Shown piece after piece: positions 27,037 to 36,477 of a stretch of DNA of 64,000 bases. A program made the position numbers and the translations under genes. The stretch lies in contig NZ_PGUW01000006.1 in NCBI RefSeq assembly GCF_002863565.1, positions 62,001 through 126,000 of the forward strand, written 5' to 3'. Position 1 is the stretch's first letter. Each line of letters opens with the position of its first letter. This DNA is from Bacillus sp. V5-8f. Lineage in GTDB: Bacteria > Bacillota > Bacilli > Bacillales > DSM-1321. The notes beneath the pieces are model-generated. The model was not told the origin of the DNA. It ran no database searches and saw only the letters and a list, made by a program, of their open reading frames with translations.

Positions 27037-28886
27037 TTTATATTTTGATTTATTTCTTTCCAGATCACCTGGTTGGGATATGCATGTTGAATAGATTCAA
27101 GGCTTGAAGGATGATCCTTGCCAACCCAAACTCCTGTTGTATATTGATCAGTCAACCCGACAAACCACATATCCTTTACATCATTGGTTGTCCCTGTCTT
27201 GCCGCCGATATAGCCAGCAGGAAAATATGCTCGCTTAGCCGTTCCATTCACGGTTACCTCATGGAGGAGCTGGCGCATTTTAGCCACGGTATCGGGCCTC
27301 CATACCTTTTTTGGTTTGTCATTCCATTTATATAGTAATTTCCCTTCTCTGCTGGTTACCTTTTGAATAGCATGGGCAGGGAGGTACGTCCCTTCATGAA
27401 AGCTGGTAAATGCATCTGTTAATTCAAGGGGGCTGACTCCTACTTGAAATCCTCCAACAGCGGATGGAAGTCGGTGGTCTTCTTCAGTTACCTTAACAAA
27501 ATTGAAAGAATCCAAATAACCGAAGCTCTTTTTAATGCCAGTCTTTTCTAGAAGGCGAATGGCCGGGGTATTATATGAATTGGCAAAGGCCTTCTTGATT
27601 GTAACCATACCATAAATGCCCCCGCCATAATTTTTCGGGCAGTAGCCATTCCGGCAGTAGCTTTGACCGCTTACCCTTTCAAGGATGCTGGCATTTTTTT
27701 CCTGGATATAAGGAGCATAGACCAAAAGCGGCTTAATAGCCGACCCAGGCTGCCGGTATGCTTGATAGGCCCGGTTGAAAGAATTTTTTTTATAATTCGT
27801 TCCCCCAATCAACGAGACAAGCTCGTGCGTATTATGCTGTATAACCACTGCTGAACCCTCTACCTGGGTGCCGGAAAGGGTTGTTTTGACAGCCCGTTTA
27901 GCTTGTTGCTGTATCTGTGTATCAAGGGCGGTATGTATCGTAACCCCTGATTCCAGCACCTTTGCTACCTTTTTATCAAGTTCTTTTGCAGCTTGGCTCC
28001 GTGTAGCAGGGTCTTGCAACTTTTTTGTTAATCCTTCAGCATTTGCAATAAGATCTTTCAATTCACTTTGCACATAATCGGTATAATCGGGAAATAGGTC
28101 AGCCTGTCTGCTTTCATGTAATGTAATCGGTTCCCGGATCATTTTTTCGTATTCTTTGGCACTTAACTTGTTTGCCTGGACCATTTGCAACAGGATCCGT
28201 TCCTGCCGTTTCTTGGCAGAATGGAAGTGCTTCAACGGGTTATACAGCTCCGGATTATTCGGGATTGCCGCAAGATAGGCAAGCTGTGCTTTTGAAAGTT
28301 CCTGAGTCCGCTTATTAAAATAGAAACGCGAAGCTGCTTCAATACCGTAGTTTCTATTGTGATAATAGATTGCATTTATATAAAGCTCTAATATTTGTTG
28401 TTTCGACAGGGTCCTTTCTAGCTGAAAGGAATACAAAAGCTCCGTTAGTTTTCTATTATAGCTTTTTTCATGGGTTAGAAATACATTACGCGCCAGCTGC
28501 TGAGTGATCGTACTGCCGCCCTGTTCAATGGAACCGCTTCGGGAGTTTGCAATCATTGCCCTGCTTATGGCTGCTGCATCAACCCCTGAATGCCGGTAGA
28601 ACTGCTTGTCTTCAATGGCCACAAAGAGATCTTTTAAGAATGGGGGGATTTCTTTGTCGGGAAGATAGATCCTTTTTTCAGGGCCGGAAATTTCAGAAAC
28701 GACCGTGCCATCCGCTGCTTTAATAAAACTTGTTTGAGGCAGTTCTATCTTGTTGGAAGGTAATTTCTCGTCAAGCACCTTATGAAAAGCGTGGACATTG
28801 TTCCATTCTTGATAACAAAAAAGGAATAAGACCATTAGCACAGGGACCAGCATGATGGTAAAAAGAAAACCAAGAATCGTGCGCAT
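27033..28886 (-). CDS. pbpD: Class A penicillin-binding protein 4 (PbpD)
   Basis: 617-residue bifunctional peptidoglycan synthase. Membrane anchor at 3-25 ('ILGFLFTIMLVPVLMVLFLF'). GT51 glycosyltransferase domain at about 75-245 with 'FVAIEDKQFYRHSGVD' (catalytic Glu) and 'QGGSTITQQLARNVFL'. Transpeptidase domain with S382-x-x-K in 'RQPGSAIKP', SxN in 'FANSYNTPAIR' and KTG in 'YIGGKTGTTNDVKDMWFVG'. The 'YCRNGYCPKNYGGG' loop with two Cys is also seen in B. subtilis PBP4. SD AGGAAG. Neighbours kapD/kapB and yufK agree with the pbpD locus. Confidence 0.95.
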   Translation of the reverse strand: MRTILGFLFTIMLVPVLMVLFLFCYQEWNNVHAFHKVLDEKLPSNKIELPQTSFIKAADGTVVSEISGPEKRIYLPDKEIPPFLKDLFVAIEDKQFYRHSGVDAAAISRAMIANSRSGSIEQGGSTITQQLARNVFLTHEKSYNRKLTELLYSFQLERTLSKQQILELYINAIYYHNRNYGIEAASRFYFNKRTQELSKAQLAYLAAIPNNPELYNPLKHFHSAKKRQERILLQMVQANKLSAKEYEKMIREPITLHESRQADLFPDYTDYVQSELKDLIANAEGLTKKLQDPATRSQAAKELDKKVAKVLESGVTIHTALDTQIQQQAKRAVKTTLSGTQVEGSAVVIQHNTHELVSLIGGTNYKKNSFNRAYQAYRQPGSAIKPLLVYAPYIQEKNASILERVSGQSYCRNGYCPKNYGGGIYGMVTIKKAFANSYNTPAIRLLEKTGIKKSFGYLDSFNFVKVTEEDHRLPSAVGGFQVGVSPLELTDAFTSFHEGTYLPAHAIQKVTSREGKLLYKWNDKPKKVWRPDTVAKMRQLLHEVTVNGTAKRAYFPAGYIGGKTGTTNDVKDMWFVGLTDQYTTGVWVGKDHPSSLESIQHAYPNQVIWKEINQNIK

Positions 28887-29075
28887 AGGCCAACTTCCTA
28901 TCTAATATATATTCTTATAGTGGGCAGATTGCCCGAGGTCGATGTTATCCATTTCCCTCACCATGATAATCCAAAGGTTTTCAGGAAGAAAGAGTTTTTG
29001 GAAAAAACTACTGACACAGACTGATAGGAAATTGACGGAAAAATGTAAAAAAGGTAAAAATAGTTTGACAGTTTC

Positions 29076-29084
29076 TGCTATAAT
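29076..29084 (+). promoter_or_regulatory. Extended -10 promoter of kapD
   Basis: TGCTATAAT at 29076-29084 is an extended -10 element; a TTGACA at 29064-29069 is too close to serve as its -35. Confidence 0.4.
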
Positions 29085-29172
29085 GTTTGAATAAAGCTTG
29101 GTTCCGAACCGTTTGGAAAAATTTAATGGGGTATGCCTGTAAAATAAATAACATGAAAAGGAGGGTAACAAA

Positions 29173-29796
29173 ATGGAGGCTGGAAAGCAATATTTGTTTA
29201 TTGATTTTGAATTTACCATGCCGGAAGGAAAATTAAAGCCTGAGGGATTTTATCCGGAAATCATTGAAGTGGGATTTGCGGCGGTAATGGGCGATCAAAT
29301 CATTGATCAGTATTCATCGTTTGTCGCTCCCGTTAAGTTTAAGAAGCTTTCCGAACGCTGTAAGAATTTCTTATCTATTTCACAGGAACAGGTCGATAAC
29401 GGAATGTCATTTGAAGACCTTGTCGCTTTATTGAAGAAATACGACCAACAGTATCCTACCACTACAGTAACTTGGGGAAATATGGATATGAAGGTGCTCC
29501 GCCAAAATTGCCAAAAGGCAGGGATTGCGTTTCCATTCAGGGGAAGCCAGGTCGATTTATCCATGGAATATAAGCGCTTTTTTGGCGATCAGAACCAAAC
29601 TGGACTATGGAAAGCAGTCCAGGCATATGGCAAGGAAGGAACCGGAAAGCATCACCGGGCACTCGATGATGCACTTACCACCTTTAATATCTTCAAATTG
29701 GTGGAAAAAGACAAAAGCTATATGAAAAGCCATGAACCTACTACGATTGGAGACCGAATCGATTTGTCGAAAGTTTTTGATAACCTCGCATTATAA
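29173..29796 (+). CDS. kapD: 3'-5' exonuclease-like KinA-pathway inhibitor KapD
   Basis: 207-residue DEDDh exonuclease domain: Asp11 and Glu13 in 'LFIDFEFTMPEG', the second Asp in 'TWGNMDMKVLRQN', and 'KHHRALDDALTTFNIFKL' with the His and last Asp. All catalytic acids are kept, so nuclease activity is likely. B. subtilis KapD inhibits the KinA branch of the sporulation phosphorelay when overproduced. SD AAAAGGAGGG. It converges with kapB. Confidence 0.93.
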   Translation: MEAGKQYLFIDFEFTMPEGKLKPEGFYPEIIEVGFAAVMGDQIIDQYSSFVAPVKFKKLSERCKNFLSISQEQVDNGMSFEDLVALLKKYDQQYPTTTVTWGNMDMKVLRQNCQKAGIAFPFRGSQVDLSMEYKRFFGDQNQTGLWKAVQAYGKEGTGKHHRALDDALTTFNIFKLVEKDKSYMKSHEPTTIGDRIDLSKVFDNLAL

Positions 29797-29833
29797 AAGC
29801 CAAATCATTGAAAATTGATTTGGCTTTTTGTGT
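29796..29833. terminator. Bidirectional terminator kapD/kapB
   Basis: AAAGCCAAATCA pairs with TGATTTGGCTTT, followed by TTTT on the plus strand and flanked by A on the left. Confidence 0.85.
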
Positions 29834-29839
29834 GAGTTT

Positions 29840-30226
29840 TTATTTGAAATAATCAGCTTCTAGTGCCTCCAGCATCTCCAGGCTCATCTTGTTCCATTCC
29901 TTATCCTCTTCAGCAAGCTTACGTTTCATTGTGTTCACTGCTTCCTGTAGAGAAGCTTGGTATTCAGGGATTTCATCCTCATAATGCTTGACCATATTCT
30001 TCGGCACGTTTGCCTGTTCCCTGAAAGCTAGAGCGCGGCGTTGATGGAACATGGTTACATCCGTCTGTTTAGGATTATGCAGATCGCCCTGCATCGGATG
30101 CTTGGCTACAGCGAGGACCCTGACCAGATATGCATTCGGGCGAATATCCGTCAACTCTCCGATATATTTTCCCGTCTTATAAATGGCCGTTACTTTATCC
30201 CCTACTTGAAAATTGTCTTCTGCCAT
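29840..30226 (-). CDS. kapB: Kinase-associated protein KapB
   Basis: 128 residues: an N-terminal beta-barrel part ('FQVGDKVTAIYKTGKYIGEL') and a C-terminal helical tail. KapB is required for activity of the sporulation kinase KinB in B. subtilis, where kinB and kapB form an operon. Here no kinB is adjacent; the gene upstream on the minus strand is not a kinase. Either kinB is elsewhere or KapB serves another partner. No lipobox is seen. Confidence 0.9.
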   Translation of the reverse strand: MAEDNFQVGDKVTAIYKTGKYIGELTDIRPNAYLVRVLAVAKHPMQGDLHNPKQTDVTMFHQRRALAFREQANVPKNMVKHYEDEIPEYQASLQEAVNTMKRKLAEEDKEWNKMSLEMLEALEADYFK

Positions 30227-30450
30227 ACTATCACCAGCCTTTCAAATAATCTTCCTGTTTATATGATACATAATTGCCTGATTTTTTTACAATGTAAAGG
30301 ATTATCCTGGCGCATATGCTTACATTTCTAAAAAGATGATTTTTTGGAAATAATCGTGTAAAGTGGACAGATGAAGACAGATAGAACGAAAACACCTGTC
30401 CTAAAGGAAGGAAATTGAATTATAACAGGACAAGAAAGAAGGTTATCAAC

Positions 30451-31041
30451 ATGTCGAATTATCCCCAATTAACGGCTGATGTCTCTGAAAATGAACAGGC
30501 AGTAGTAATGGAAACGAACCAGGGAGATATCAAAATAAAATTATTCCCTGAGATTGCCCCTAAAACAGTTGAGAATTTTGTAACACATGCTAAAAACGGC
30601 TATTATGAGGGAGTTATTTTTCATCGAGTCATTAAGGATTTCATGATTCAGGGTGGAGATCCGCAGGGAACAGGAATGGGCGGAGAAAGCATATGGGGAG
30701 CACCGTTCGAAGATGAATTTTCAATGCATGCGTTCAACCTTCGCGGAGCATTATCCATGGCGAACGCGGGTCCGGGCACAAATGGAAGCCAATTCTTTAT
30801 TGTGCAGTCTAAGCATGTGGACAACAGACTGGGAGACCAAATGAAGCAAGCCGGATACCCGGACGAAATCATAACAGCTTATATCGAGAAGGGTGGCACA
30901 CCTTGGCTTGACCATAAGCACACCGTGTTTGGCCAGGTCATTGAAGGAATGGATGTCGTGGATAAAATTGCTGAATCAGAAACCAGCTACGGAGATAAAC
31001 CGGTGGAAGATATTGTGATAAATTCAATAAAGGTACTTTAA
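30451..31041 (+). CDS. Cyclophilin-type peptidyl-prolyl isomerase
   Basis: 196 residues. Cyclophilin motifs '[18 protein letters not shown]' (catalytic Arg in FHRV), '[11 protein letters not shown]' and '[19 protein letters not shown]' are intact. The insertion '[20 protein letters not shown]' between strands marks the longer Bacillaceae form rather than B. subtilis PpiB. No signal peptide, so cytoplasmic. The open frame starts with TTG 30415 behind AAAGGAAGG, which could give a 12-residue N-terminal extension; ATG 30451 behind GAAGG matches the family better. Confidence 0.9.
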   Translation: MSNYPQLTADVSENEQAVVMETNQGDIKIKLFPEIAPKTVENFVTHAKNGYYEGVIFHRVIKDFMIQGGDPQGTGMGGESIWGAPFEDEFSMHAFNLRGALSMANAGPGTNGSQFFIVQSKHVDNRLGDQMKQAGYPDEIITAYIEKGGTPWLDHKHTVFGQVIEGMDVVDKIAESETSYGDKPVEDIVINSIKVL

Positions 31042-31046
31042 TGAGG

Positions 31047-31077
31047 GACGGAAGCTTTAGGCTTCCGTTTCTTTTAT
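31047..31077 (+). terminator. Terminator after the cyclophilin gene
   Basis: ACGGAAGC(TTTAG)GCTTCCGT stem with a five-base loop, followed by TTCTTTT. Confidence 0.8.
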
Positions 31078-31155
31078 GTTTTAAGTCTCCCCGCTGTGCC
31101 AACTGGCCGTGGTTTCGAGAATCAATGAACTGGCTAAGAACAATTCCCGTTCTTA

Positions 31156-31326
31156 ATGGTTTATCCGGGACCAAGAATATTTGAACTGACAAAGACTCTG
31201 GTAGGCGAATCAGCTTTAGAGGGAACAAATCATCATAGGCTCATGGAACAATTTTTTGAAGATAAGGACAGCCTGTTTCTTCATTTATTTTTCGAGAGCA
31301 AGGAGAACGAACCGCAGGAAAATTGA
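31156..31326 (+). CDS. Doubtful 56-residue ORF or gene remnant
   Basis: ATG 31156 opens a frame beginning MVYPGPRIFELTKTL and ending in 'LFLHLFFESKENEPQEN'. The composition looks protein-like (amphipathic helices, no low complexity) but there is no ribosome binding site, and an upstream in-frame stop at 31132-31134 prevents extension. An overlapping frame just upstream (about 31083-31193) also looks protein-like, so this could be the 3' end of a frameshifted gene. The rest of the gap 31078-31403 shows nothing else. Confidence 0.3.
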   Translation: MVYPGPRIFELTKTLVGESALEGTNHHRLMEQFFEDKDSLFLHLFFESKENEPQEN

Positions 31327-31403
31327 GAGTGTGCTAGAGGAAGGAGTTCATTGTCTGATATAATTACATATAAGGACAGCGTACAGTAGAAAGGATGTAA
31401 GAG

Positions 31404-31634
31404 ATGGACTTTCTTTACAATGGTATACTTGGGCTTTTTCTCTATTTTCCGGAAGATAAAAGTGAATATATCCCCGCTGCGATTACCTCCGTTATCTTTT
31501 TAATTGCTGCAATATTTACGATGAGATTCATCATAAGATACTCCCGAAAAGAAGCCCTAAAAACGAAGGAACTAGAAGAGGAAGTCACAAGGAGAAACCG
31601 GGCTCACCATGATAAAGAAATGAAGAGGCTGTGA
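31404..31634 (+). CDS. Small single-pass membrane protein
   Basis: 76 residues. A hydrophobic N-terminal stretch ('FLYNGILGLFLYF'), a main membrane helix 'AAITSVIFLIAAIFTMRFII' and a charged helical tail ('KEALKTKELEEEVTRRNRAH'). AAAGGATG before ATG 31404. Unknown function; I do not recognise a family. Confidence 0.65.
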   Translation: MDFLYNGILGLFLYFPEDKSEYIPAAITSVIFLIAAIFTMRFIIRYSRKEALKTKELEEEVTRRNRAHHDKEMKRL

Positions 31635-31667
31635 ATTTTCTTAGGCCTTTTTTGCCCTTTTTTCTGA

Positions 31668-32003
31668 TTATAACGTGTGGCCGGGATCAATATCTTTTCT
31701 TGATTCCTGCTTTTTCACATGCTTTAGTATTGCTACCACCAGAAAACTAACAATCACCAGAAGCAACCATGAGCTGATCCTGCTGATGTGTACCAGCTGC
31801 CAACCATTCTGCTGGTTCGGGTATTGCCAGGCCCCTAAAAGTGTTGTGATATTTTCCGTAACCATATAAAAAAACCGATCAGGACAAACGAAAGAGAGAG
31901 AGGCATTTTGTAAATTTTTTTTTGGATCGTGAATGAGACTTTGGTAAGTTTCCTTTACACTATACCATCTATAATAAAATGGAAAGGCTAGAAAAGATCG
32001 CAT
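31668..32003 (-). CDS. Hypothetical membrane protein, low support
   Basis: 111-residue frame with one strong membrane helix near the C-terminus ('ISSWLLLVIVSFLVVAILKH') and a charged tail. The layout is loosely like the DUF4306/YjdJ small membrane proteins, but I cannot confirm it. No clear ribosome binding site is seen before ATG 32003 or before an internal ATG at 31865. It converges with the small membrane gene at 31404. Confidence 0.35.
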   Translation of the reverse strand: MRSFLAFPFYYRWYSVKETYQSLIHDPKKNLQNASLSFVCPDRFFYMVTENITTLLGAWQYPNQQNGWQLVHISRISSWLLLVIVSFLVVAILKHVKKQESRKDIDPGHTL

Positions 32004-32082
32004 AAAATGCTACCAAATTTCTATCGGTAAAATTCCATCTAATGGAAAATGTTTATTGGAGTATGAAGGAGAGGGTGGTTAG

Positions 32083-32697
32083 ATGTTTAAAAAAGTAGCT
32101 GCTGACATGCTTGGTTTAAGCGATGTAGGAAGCGTTATCAAGCCTGCCGATTATGATAAGGTCGATGCAGATGACTATGTGATGCACGAGGATGGAGAAA
32201 AAATTTTCTTTTTGATTAAGTCCAAAACGGATGAGTACTGCTTCACCAACAAGGCATTGATTCATTTAGATGGGACCAGTGCAGTAAGCAAAAAACGAAC
32301 GTTACGTCGATACAGCTACAGCGAGCACAACATTTCGGAGGTGTCCCTGGAAACGGCAGGTACAGTGGATTTGGACGTGGAAATAAAATATGTTATAGGA
32401 TCTGTACCGTTTTCCATAGATGTACATAAAAAATTTATTGAGGAGCTAAAGGATCTTTATAAGGCGTTAATAAAAATAGCGGAAATTTGTCATGAAAATG
32501 AATATTCGCTTCAATTTGCTCAAAGGAGCCTGGATCTATCTTCCCTTACTTTAAGCCGGGTGACTTCCCCTGAAACACACCTTGTGGATACTTTTAAACA
32601 AATTAATGAAGCTGCCTTCAAGTGGCTGATGGAAAGCCGGGAGAAGTATCATATAAAAGACTTTGGATTTGTATTTGAGAAATATATTAATAATTAA
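32083..32697 (+). CDS. Bacterial PH-domain protein YvbH-like
   Basis: 204 residues, the same length as B. subtilis YvbH. The N-terminal bPH domain (about 10-130) has the strand pattern 'GEKIFFLIKSKTDEYCFTNK' and 'KKRTLRRYSYSEHNISEVSL'; the C-terminal part (130-204) is the helical YvbH oligomerisation region. Cytoplasmic; no catalytic residues. SD AAGGAGAGGG. Role unknown. Confidence 0.85.
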   Translation: MFKKVAADMLGLSDVGSVIKPADYDKVDADDYVMHEDGEKIFFLIKSKTDEYCFTNKALIHLDGTSAVSKKRTLRRYSYSEHNISEVSLETAGTVDLDVEIKYVIGSVPFSIDVHKKFIEELKDLYKALIKIAEICHENEYSLQFAQRSLDLSSLTLSRVTSPETHLVDTFKQINEAAFKWLMESREKYHIKDFGFVFEKYINN

Positions 32698-32856
32698 AAC
32701 GACCTTTTTACCTGACGATATCATTATGTTGTTCCTGGCATTGCTTTGGTATTCATTACACCAACCACGGGCATTCGACAGGGAAGAAAATACCTACAAT
32801 ACCCGAGTACAAGATGGAAAATACTATAGGCAATACATGCGAAGGGATTGTAGCAT

Positions 32857-33606
32857 ATGCTTTCAGAACAACAGATACAAACATTTAAACAACAATTGCA
32901 ACAATCCAGTGATGACCTAAAATGTCGATTGCATGAGTCCAGTGATTTAAATTTAAAACAAAGCCTTCTGCGAGACTCATCATTTGAATTATCGGCTTAT
33001 GACAACCATCCTGGCGATGAGGGAACGGAATTATTTGAAAGGGAAAAGGACCTTGCGCTTCTAGAGCATTACCGAAATGAGATAAGGGAAATCGATAAAG
33101 CACTTGCAGCCATACAGCTAGGGGAATATGGAAAATGTAAAATATGCGGGCAAGATATCCCTTTTGAGCGTCTAGAAGTGCTTCCCACCACCCTCTATTG
33201 TATTAAACATTCAGAGGCGCAGGAAACATCTCATGACCGGCCAGTTGAAGAAGGGGTTCTTATGCCGCCGTTTGGAAAATTTGAATTGGACCATCAAGAC
33301 GAAAATGTTGTAACGGACGCCGAAGATATCTGGCAGGATGTAGCCAGCTACGGAACATCCAGTTCGCCTTCTGACTTCATTGTTCCGAAAGACCATCGTA
33401 ATGATTGGTATGAAGAATCTGAAGAAGGAATCGGCTATGTTGAGGATTATGAAAACTTTGTGGGAGTCGATATTGAAGGTAAGAACATCACCATTTATCC
33501 AACTCATAAAAAATACGAGAAAATGCTTGATGAAGAAGGCATCATGACGGTATTTGGGGATTTGCCCGCTTACGAACATGATCCTTATGTAGAAGATGAC
33601 GAATGA
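32857..33606 (+). CDS. yteA: DksA/TraR-type zinc-finger protein YteA
   Basis: 249 residues. N-terminal coiled coil (1-80), a DksA/TraR C4-type finger at about 90-120 ('YGKCKICGQDIPFERLEVLP' followed by 'TLYCIKH', where the last cysteine position is a histidine), and a long acidic C-terminal region ending in 'VEDDE'. This is the YteA/yocK layout of bacilli, known from sporulating cells, not a rRNA-type DksA. GAAGGG before ATG 32857. Start is moderately supported. Confidence 0.88.
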   Translation: MLSEQQIQTFKQQLQQSSDDLKCRLHESSDLNLKQSLLRDSSFELSAYDNHPGDEGTELFEREKDLALLEHYRNEIREIDKALAAIQLGEYGKCKICGQDIPFERLEVLPTTLYCIKHSEAQETSHDRPVEEGVLMPPFGKFELDHQDENVVTDAEDIWQDVASYGTSSSPSDFIVPKDHRNDWYEESEEGIGYVEDYENFVGVDIEGKNITIYPTHKKYEKMLDEEGIMTVFGDLPAYEHDPYVEDDE

Positions 33607-33608
33607 AA

Positions 33609-33646
33609 AACGCGGAGAAACCCTGACTCTGGTTTCTCCGCATGCT
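33609..33646 (-). terminator. Terminator after patB (also after yteA)
   Basis: GCGGAGAAACC pairs with GGTTTCTCCGC around an eight-base loop. On the minus strand the stem is followed by GTTTTTC, so it mainly ends patB. Confidence 0.8.
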
Positions 33647-33648
33647 TG

Positions 33649-34818
33649 TCATTGGAATGATTTCTTCAGCCTTTGTAAGCCATCCATTAGAACAGAACGC
33701 GGGCAGCCAATATTCATCCTCACAAATCCCTCGCCGCCTGGCCCGTATTTAGGACCCGGTTCAAGAGCGAGCTTTCCTTTTTGAATCAGCGACTTCCTCA
33801 ACTCTTCATCTGACATTCCCAGCTTTCGACAATCCAACCAAATCAAATAAGAAGCCTCTGGGTACATACAGGATATGTCGGGTAATTCCCGGCCGATAAA
33901 TTCAATCGTGATTTCAACATTTTGTTTTATGTACGATAACAACTGGGTGAGCCACTCTCCGCCTTCGCGATAAGCTGCATCCATCGCTGTCATGGCAAAA
34001 AGGTTTAATCCATGGAATGCGTTGCGCTCCTGGACAGCTTTTAATTTTGCACGGTATTCCGGATTCTCAGTAATGATAACCGAAGATTGCAAACCGGCAA
34101 TATTAAACGTTTTGCTTGGTGCTATAAGTGTCACCGTCTGTTTTGCGAACCGTTCGTCAAGCGATGCAATCGGGACGTGATTAAATGGAGGCAAATACAG
34201 GTCGGCATGAATTTCATCAGAAATAATGGTTACCCCATATTTGTGGCAAAGCTCCCCTAAATGCGTCAGCTCTTCCTTGGTCCAGATCCGCCCACCTGGA
34301 TTATGCGGATTGCACAATAAAAATAGTTTAACTCCATTTTTTAACTTGTCTTCGAAATCAGAAAAGTCAATGGTGAATCGATTTTCAGTAAGCGATAATT
34401 GGCTGTTAACTACTTCCCGGTCATTTTTTCTGATCATATCGAAAAACGGAGTATAGACCGGAGATTGTAGCATCACTTTATCGCCGGGATTGGTAAGTGC
34501 CTGTATTGCTGTTGCCAGCGACGAAACCACTCCCGGGCTAAACATGATCCATTGCTTTTTTACATCCCAATCCTGCCTTTTTTTCATCCAGCCTTTAATG
34601 GAATCGTAAATGCCCGAGGGCGGTCCTGTATACCCGAAAACTGGATGCTGGATCCTTTCGGTCAATGCTTTCTGGACCGGTTCAGGGGATGGGAAGTCCA
34701 TATCTGCCACCCACATTGGCAATAGTTCTTTCTCGCCAAAAACCTCCCCGGTGTAATCCCATTTGACCGCCCCGGTGTTTCTTCTTTCGATCAGTGTTTC
34801 AAAAAAATTGCTGTCCAC
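33649..34818 (-). CDS. patB: PatB/MalY-type aminotransferase, cystathionine beta-lyase
   Basis: 389-residue fold-type I PLP enzyme. PLP lysine in 'LIAPSKTFNIAGLQS'; PLP contacts 'LFLLCNPHNPGGRIWTKEEL' and 'IISDEIHADLYLP'; phosphate/substrate Arg in 'VRMNIGCPRSVL'. B. subtilis PatB is a C-S lyase acting on cystathionine and cysteine conjugates. GTG 34818 is the start with GGCGGTG before it. It diverges from yugE. Together with hom (homoserine) and cysJI it belongs to sulfur amino acid metabolism. Confidence 0.92.
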   Translation of the reverse strand: MDSNFFETLIERRNTGAVKWDYTGEVFGEKELLPMWVADMDFPSPEPVQKALTERIQHPVFGYTGPPSGIYDSIKGWMKKRQDWDVKKQWIMFSPGVVSSLATAIQALTNPGDKVMLQSPVYTPFFDMIRKNDREVVNSQLSLTENRFTIDFSDFEDKLKNGVKLFLLCNPHNPGGRIWTKEELTHLGELCHKYGVTIISDEIHADLYLPPFNHVPIASLDERFAKQTVTLIAPSKTFNIAGLQSSVIITENPEYRAKLKAVQERNAFHGLNLFAMTAMDAAYREGGEWLTQLLSYIKQNVEITIEFIGRELPDISCMYPEASYLIWLDCRKLGMSDEELRKSLIQKGKLALEPGPKYGPGGEGFVRMNIGCPRSVLMDGLQRLKKSFQ

Positions 34819-34908
34819 ATGATCACCGCCATTTTATTTTTTTAGATAATGATACTATAATAATGATAACATGATTAATGGAATTAACTAATACAGGTGA
34901 TATACGAC

Positions 34909-35169
34909 ATGGATAGACAACAGATGAATTTAGAGCTTGTGCAAGTATTGCAGGAATGGGATCCTTTTGGTTGGGGAAAAGAAGCGTATGAAACCGAAAT
35001 TGCTGATTGTATAATGGCGGTTAGTGATATCGATGACGTACAACTGCTTGCAAAAAAGGTTCAAGATATTTATGAATTCTCCTTTGAGCAAGAAATCAGC
35101 ATGAAAGAATGCCTGGCCGTATCCCAAAAATTGCTGTCAATTAAAAACAATGCAAGCTGTTCGTTCTGA
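34909..35169 (+). CDS. yugE: YugE-family protein (DUF1871)
   Basis: 86 residues, all-helical and acidic, matching DUF1871/YugE: 'LQEWDPFGWGKEAYETEIAD' is the conserved stretch. ATG 34909 follows AGGTGAT; the in-frame GTG 34897 overlaps this site. No known function. It diverges from patB as in B. subtilis. Confidence 0.88.
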   Translation: MDRQQMNLELVQVLQEWDPFGWGKEAYETEIADCIMAVSDIDDVQLLAKKVQDIYEFSFEQEISMKECLAVSQKLLSIKNNASCSF

Positions 35170-35219
35170 AAAAAGATATTGTACCGGAAGGAAACCCTTC
35201 TGGCATAATATCTTTTTTT
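35167..35219. terminator. Strong bidirectional terminator after yugE
   Basis: AAAAAAGATATTGT...CCGGAAGG pairs with CCTTCTGG...ATAATATCTTTTTT in a stem of over 20 bases with few bulges. Confidence 0.88.
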
Positions 35220-35372
35220 ATATCTCACACTTCTCAAATTTGATATCTCCGGACAAAAGGAATTTGGCAATATGACAATATTTTGCGCAACAAAGTGGAA
35301 AATCGTTGCCCCAAATTCCATGAACGTCGCGTAAAGGATTAGGATATTCGAAATTAACCTGTATTCTTTGGT

Positions 35373-36269
35373 TCAATTCTGCAGTTGAAAGGTAGTTTTT
35401 CCCGCCGATTTCACGGGAATCAATTTTTGCACGAGAGGATCGTTACTTTCGATAAATTCTTTCACATAGCTATACACCAGTTCCGGTTTTTCTTCAGGAA
35501 GAAGGTGGCCTGCTTCGTCCAAAACGATTAATTCTGAGTTTTTTAGGTCTGCATGCAGCCGTCGTCCCACAGATAAGGGCACGACTCGGTCGTGTTTGCC
35601 CCACAGTAACAGAAATTTGGTTTCTAGCGAATGTAAATCTTTTTCAGATAAATCACCTTCACGGTCTCGTACCATCCTTGCTAACGCTTTAAAGATATCA
35701 TCATTCAAAAAAGGGCGGAGATAGCCCTGCCTCATTTCATCATCGATTAGCTGCCTGTTGTACACAACATTTTGCAGATTCGCCTCCACACCTGACTTCT
35801 CCAGCCATCGTTTGACAACCCGTGGAAAGTAAGGGATAAAGCTGGCGAATCTTAGCAGGCGACCCGACTTTGGCAGGTAACCCGAGCTGCAAAGCAAAAT
35901 GGCTTTATCCGAAAGCTCCGGTCGGTTTTTCAGCATATACAGGCAAATTTGCCCTCCCATCGAGTGGCCGACAAGGATGCACTTCTTTATATCAATGGCA
36001 TCCAGAAAAGCTAAGAGGGTTAGAGAAATATTTTGGTAAGAATAGTGGAACCGTCTTGATTTACCGCTCTGGCCAAAAGGCGGAAAATCAATCGATATGA
36101 CATTAAAATCTTTGCATAGTAGTGGAATTAAAGTCCGATAGCTGAATGACGATGATAAAAAGCCATGAATCAGGACAATTGTGGCGGCAGTACGTGAATG
36201 AAGATGCTGTTCATAATAAATATCATTTCCCCTAATATGTAGAACTTTTGAACCTAAAGCTTTTTTCAT
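35373..36269 (-). CDS. yugF: Alpha/beta hydrolase YugF
   Basis: 298 residues. Nucleophile elbow 'ILVGHSMGGQICLYML', acid in 'LLWGKHDRVVPLSVG' and His in 'VLDEAGHLLPEEKPELV'; oxyanion motif 'VLIHGFLSSSFSYRT'. Soluble, no signal peptide. The frame starts at 36317 but ATG 36269 follows GAGGAGC. A C-terminal tail past 'YVKEFIES' is longer than in B. subtilis YugF. Substrate unknown. Confidence 0.88.
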   Translation of the reverse strand: MKKALGSKVLHIRGNDIYYEQHLHSRTAATIVLIHGFLSSSFSYRTLIPLLCKDFNVISIDFPPFGQSGKSRRFHYSYQNISLTLLAFLDAIDIKKCILVGHSMGGQICLYMLKNRPELSDKAILLCSSGYLPKSGRLLRFASFIPYFPRVVKRWLEKSGVEANLQNVVYNRQLIDDEMRQGYLRPFLNDDIFKALARMVRDREGDLSEKDLHSLETKFLLLWGKHDRVVPLSVGRRLHADLKNSELIVLDEAGHLLPEEKPELVYSYVKEFIESNDPLVQKLIPVKSAGKTTFQLQN

Positions 36270-36381
36270 CAGTCTTTGCTCCTCGGGAAGGTTTTTTCCT
36301 ATTTTACCCTTTCTCAATCTGGTCTAATGCTATTATCTTTTAAATAAATTCTTAATTTTTAGTAGGAGTTTACTGAAAATT

Positions 36382-36390
36382 TGTTATAAT
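36382..36390 (+). promoter_or_regulatory. Extended -10 promoter of alaR-alaT
   Basis: TGTTATAAT at 36382-36390 with no good -35 at 16-18 bases, typical of an extended -10 promoter that may need an activator. Confidence 0.45.
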
Positions 36391-36477
36391 TACATATGTT
36401 TATTATTGAAGGTTTTAAACGCACGTAAGATTTTTTAATGGCAATAATTTGCGCGGGGAAACTAGGAGGGTTTACAT

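Noticed and set aside
32663..32920. Plus-strand frame of 85 codons between yvbH and yteA
   Set aside because: Overlaps both genes out of frame and lacks a ribosome binding site.
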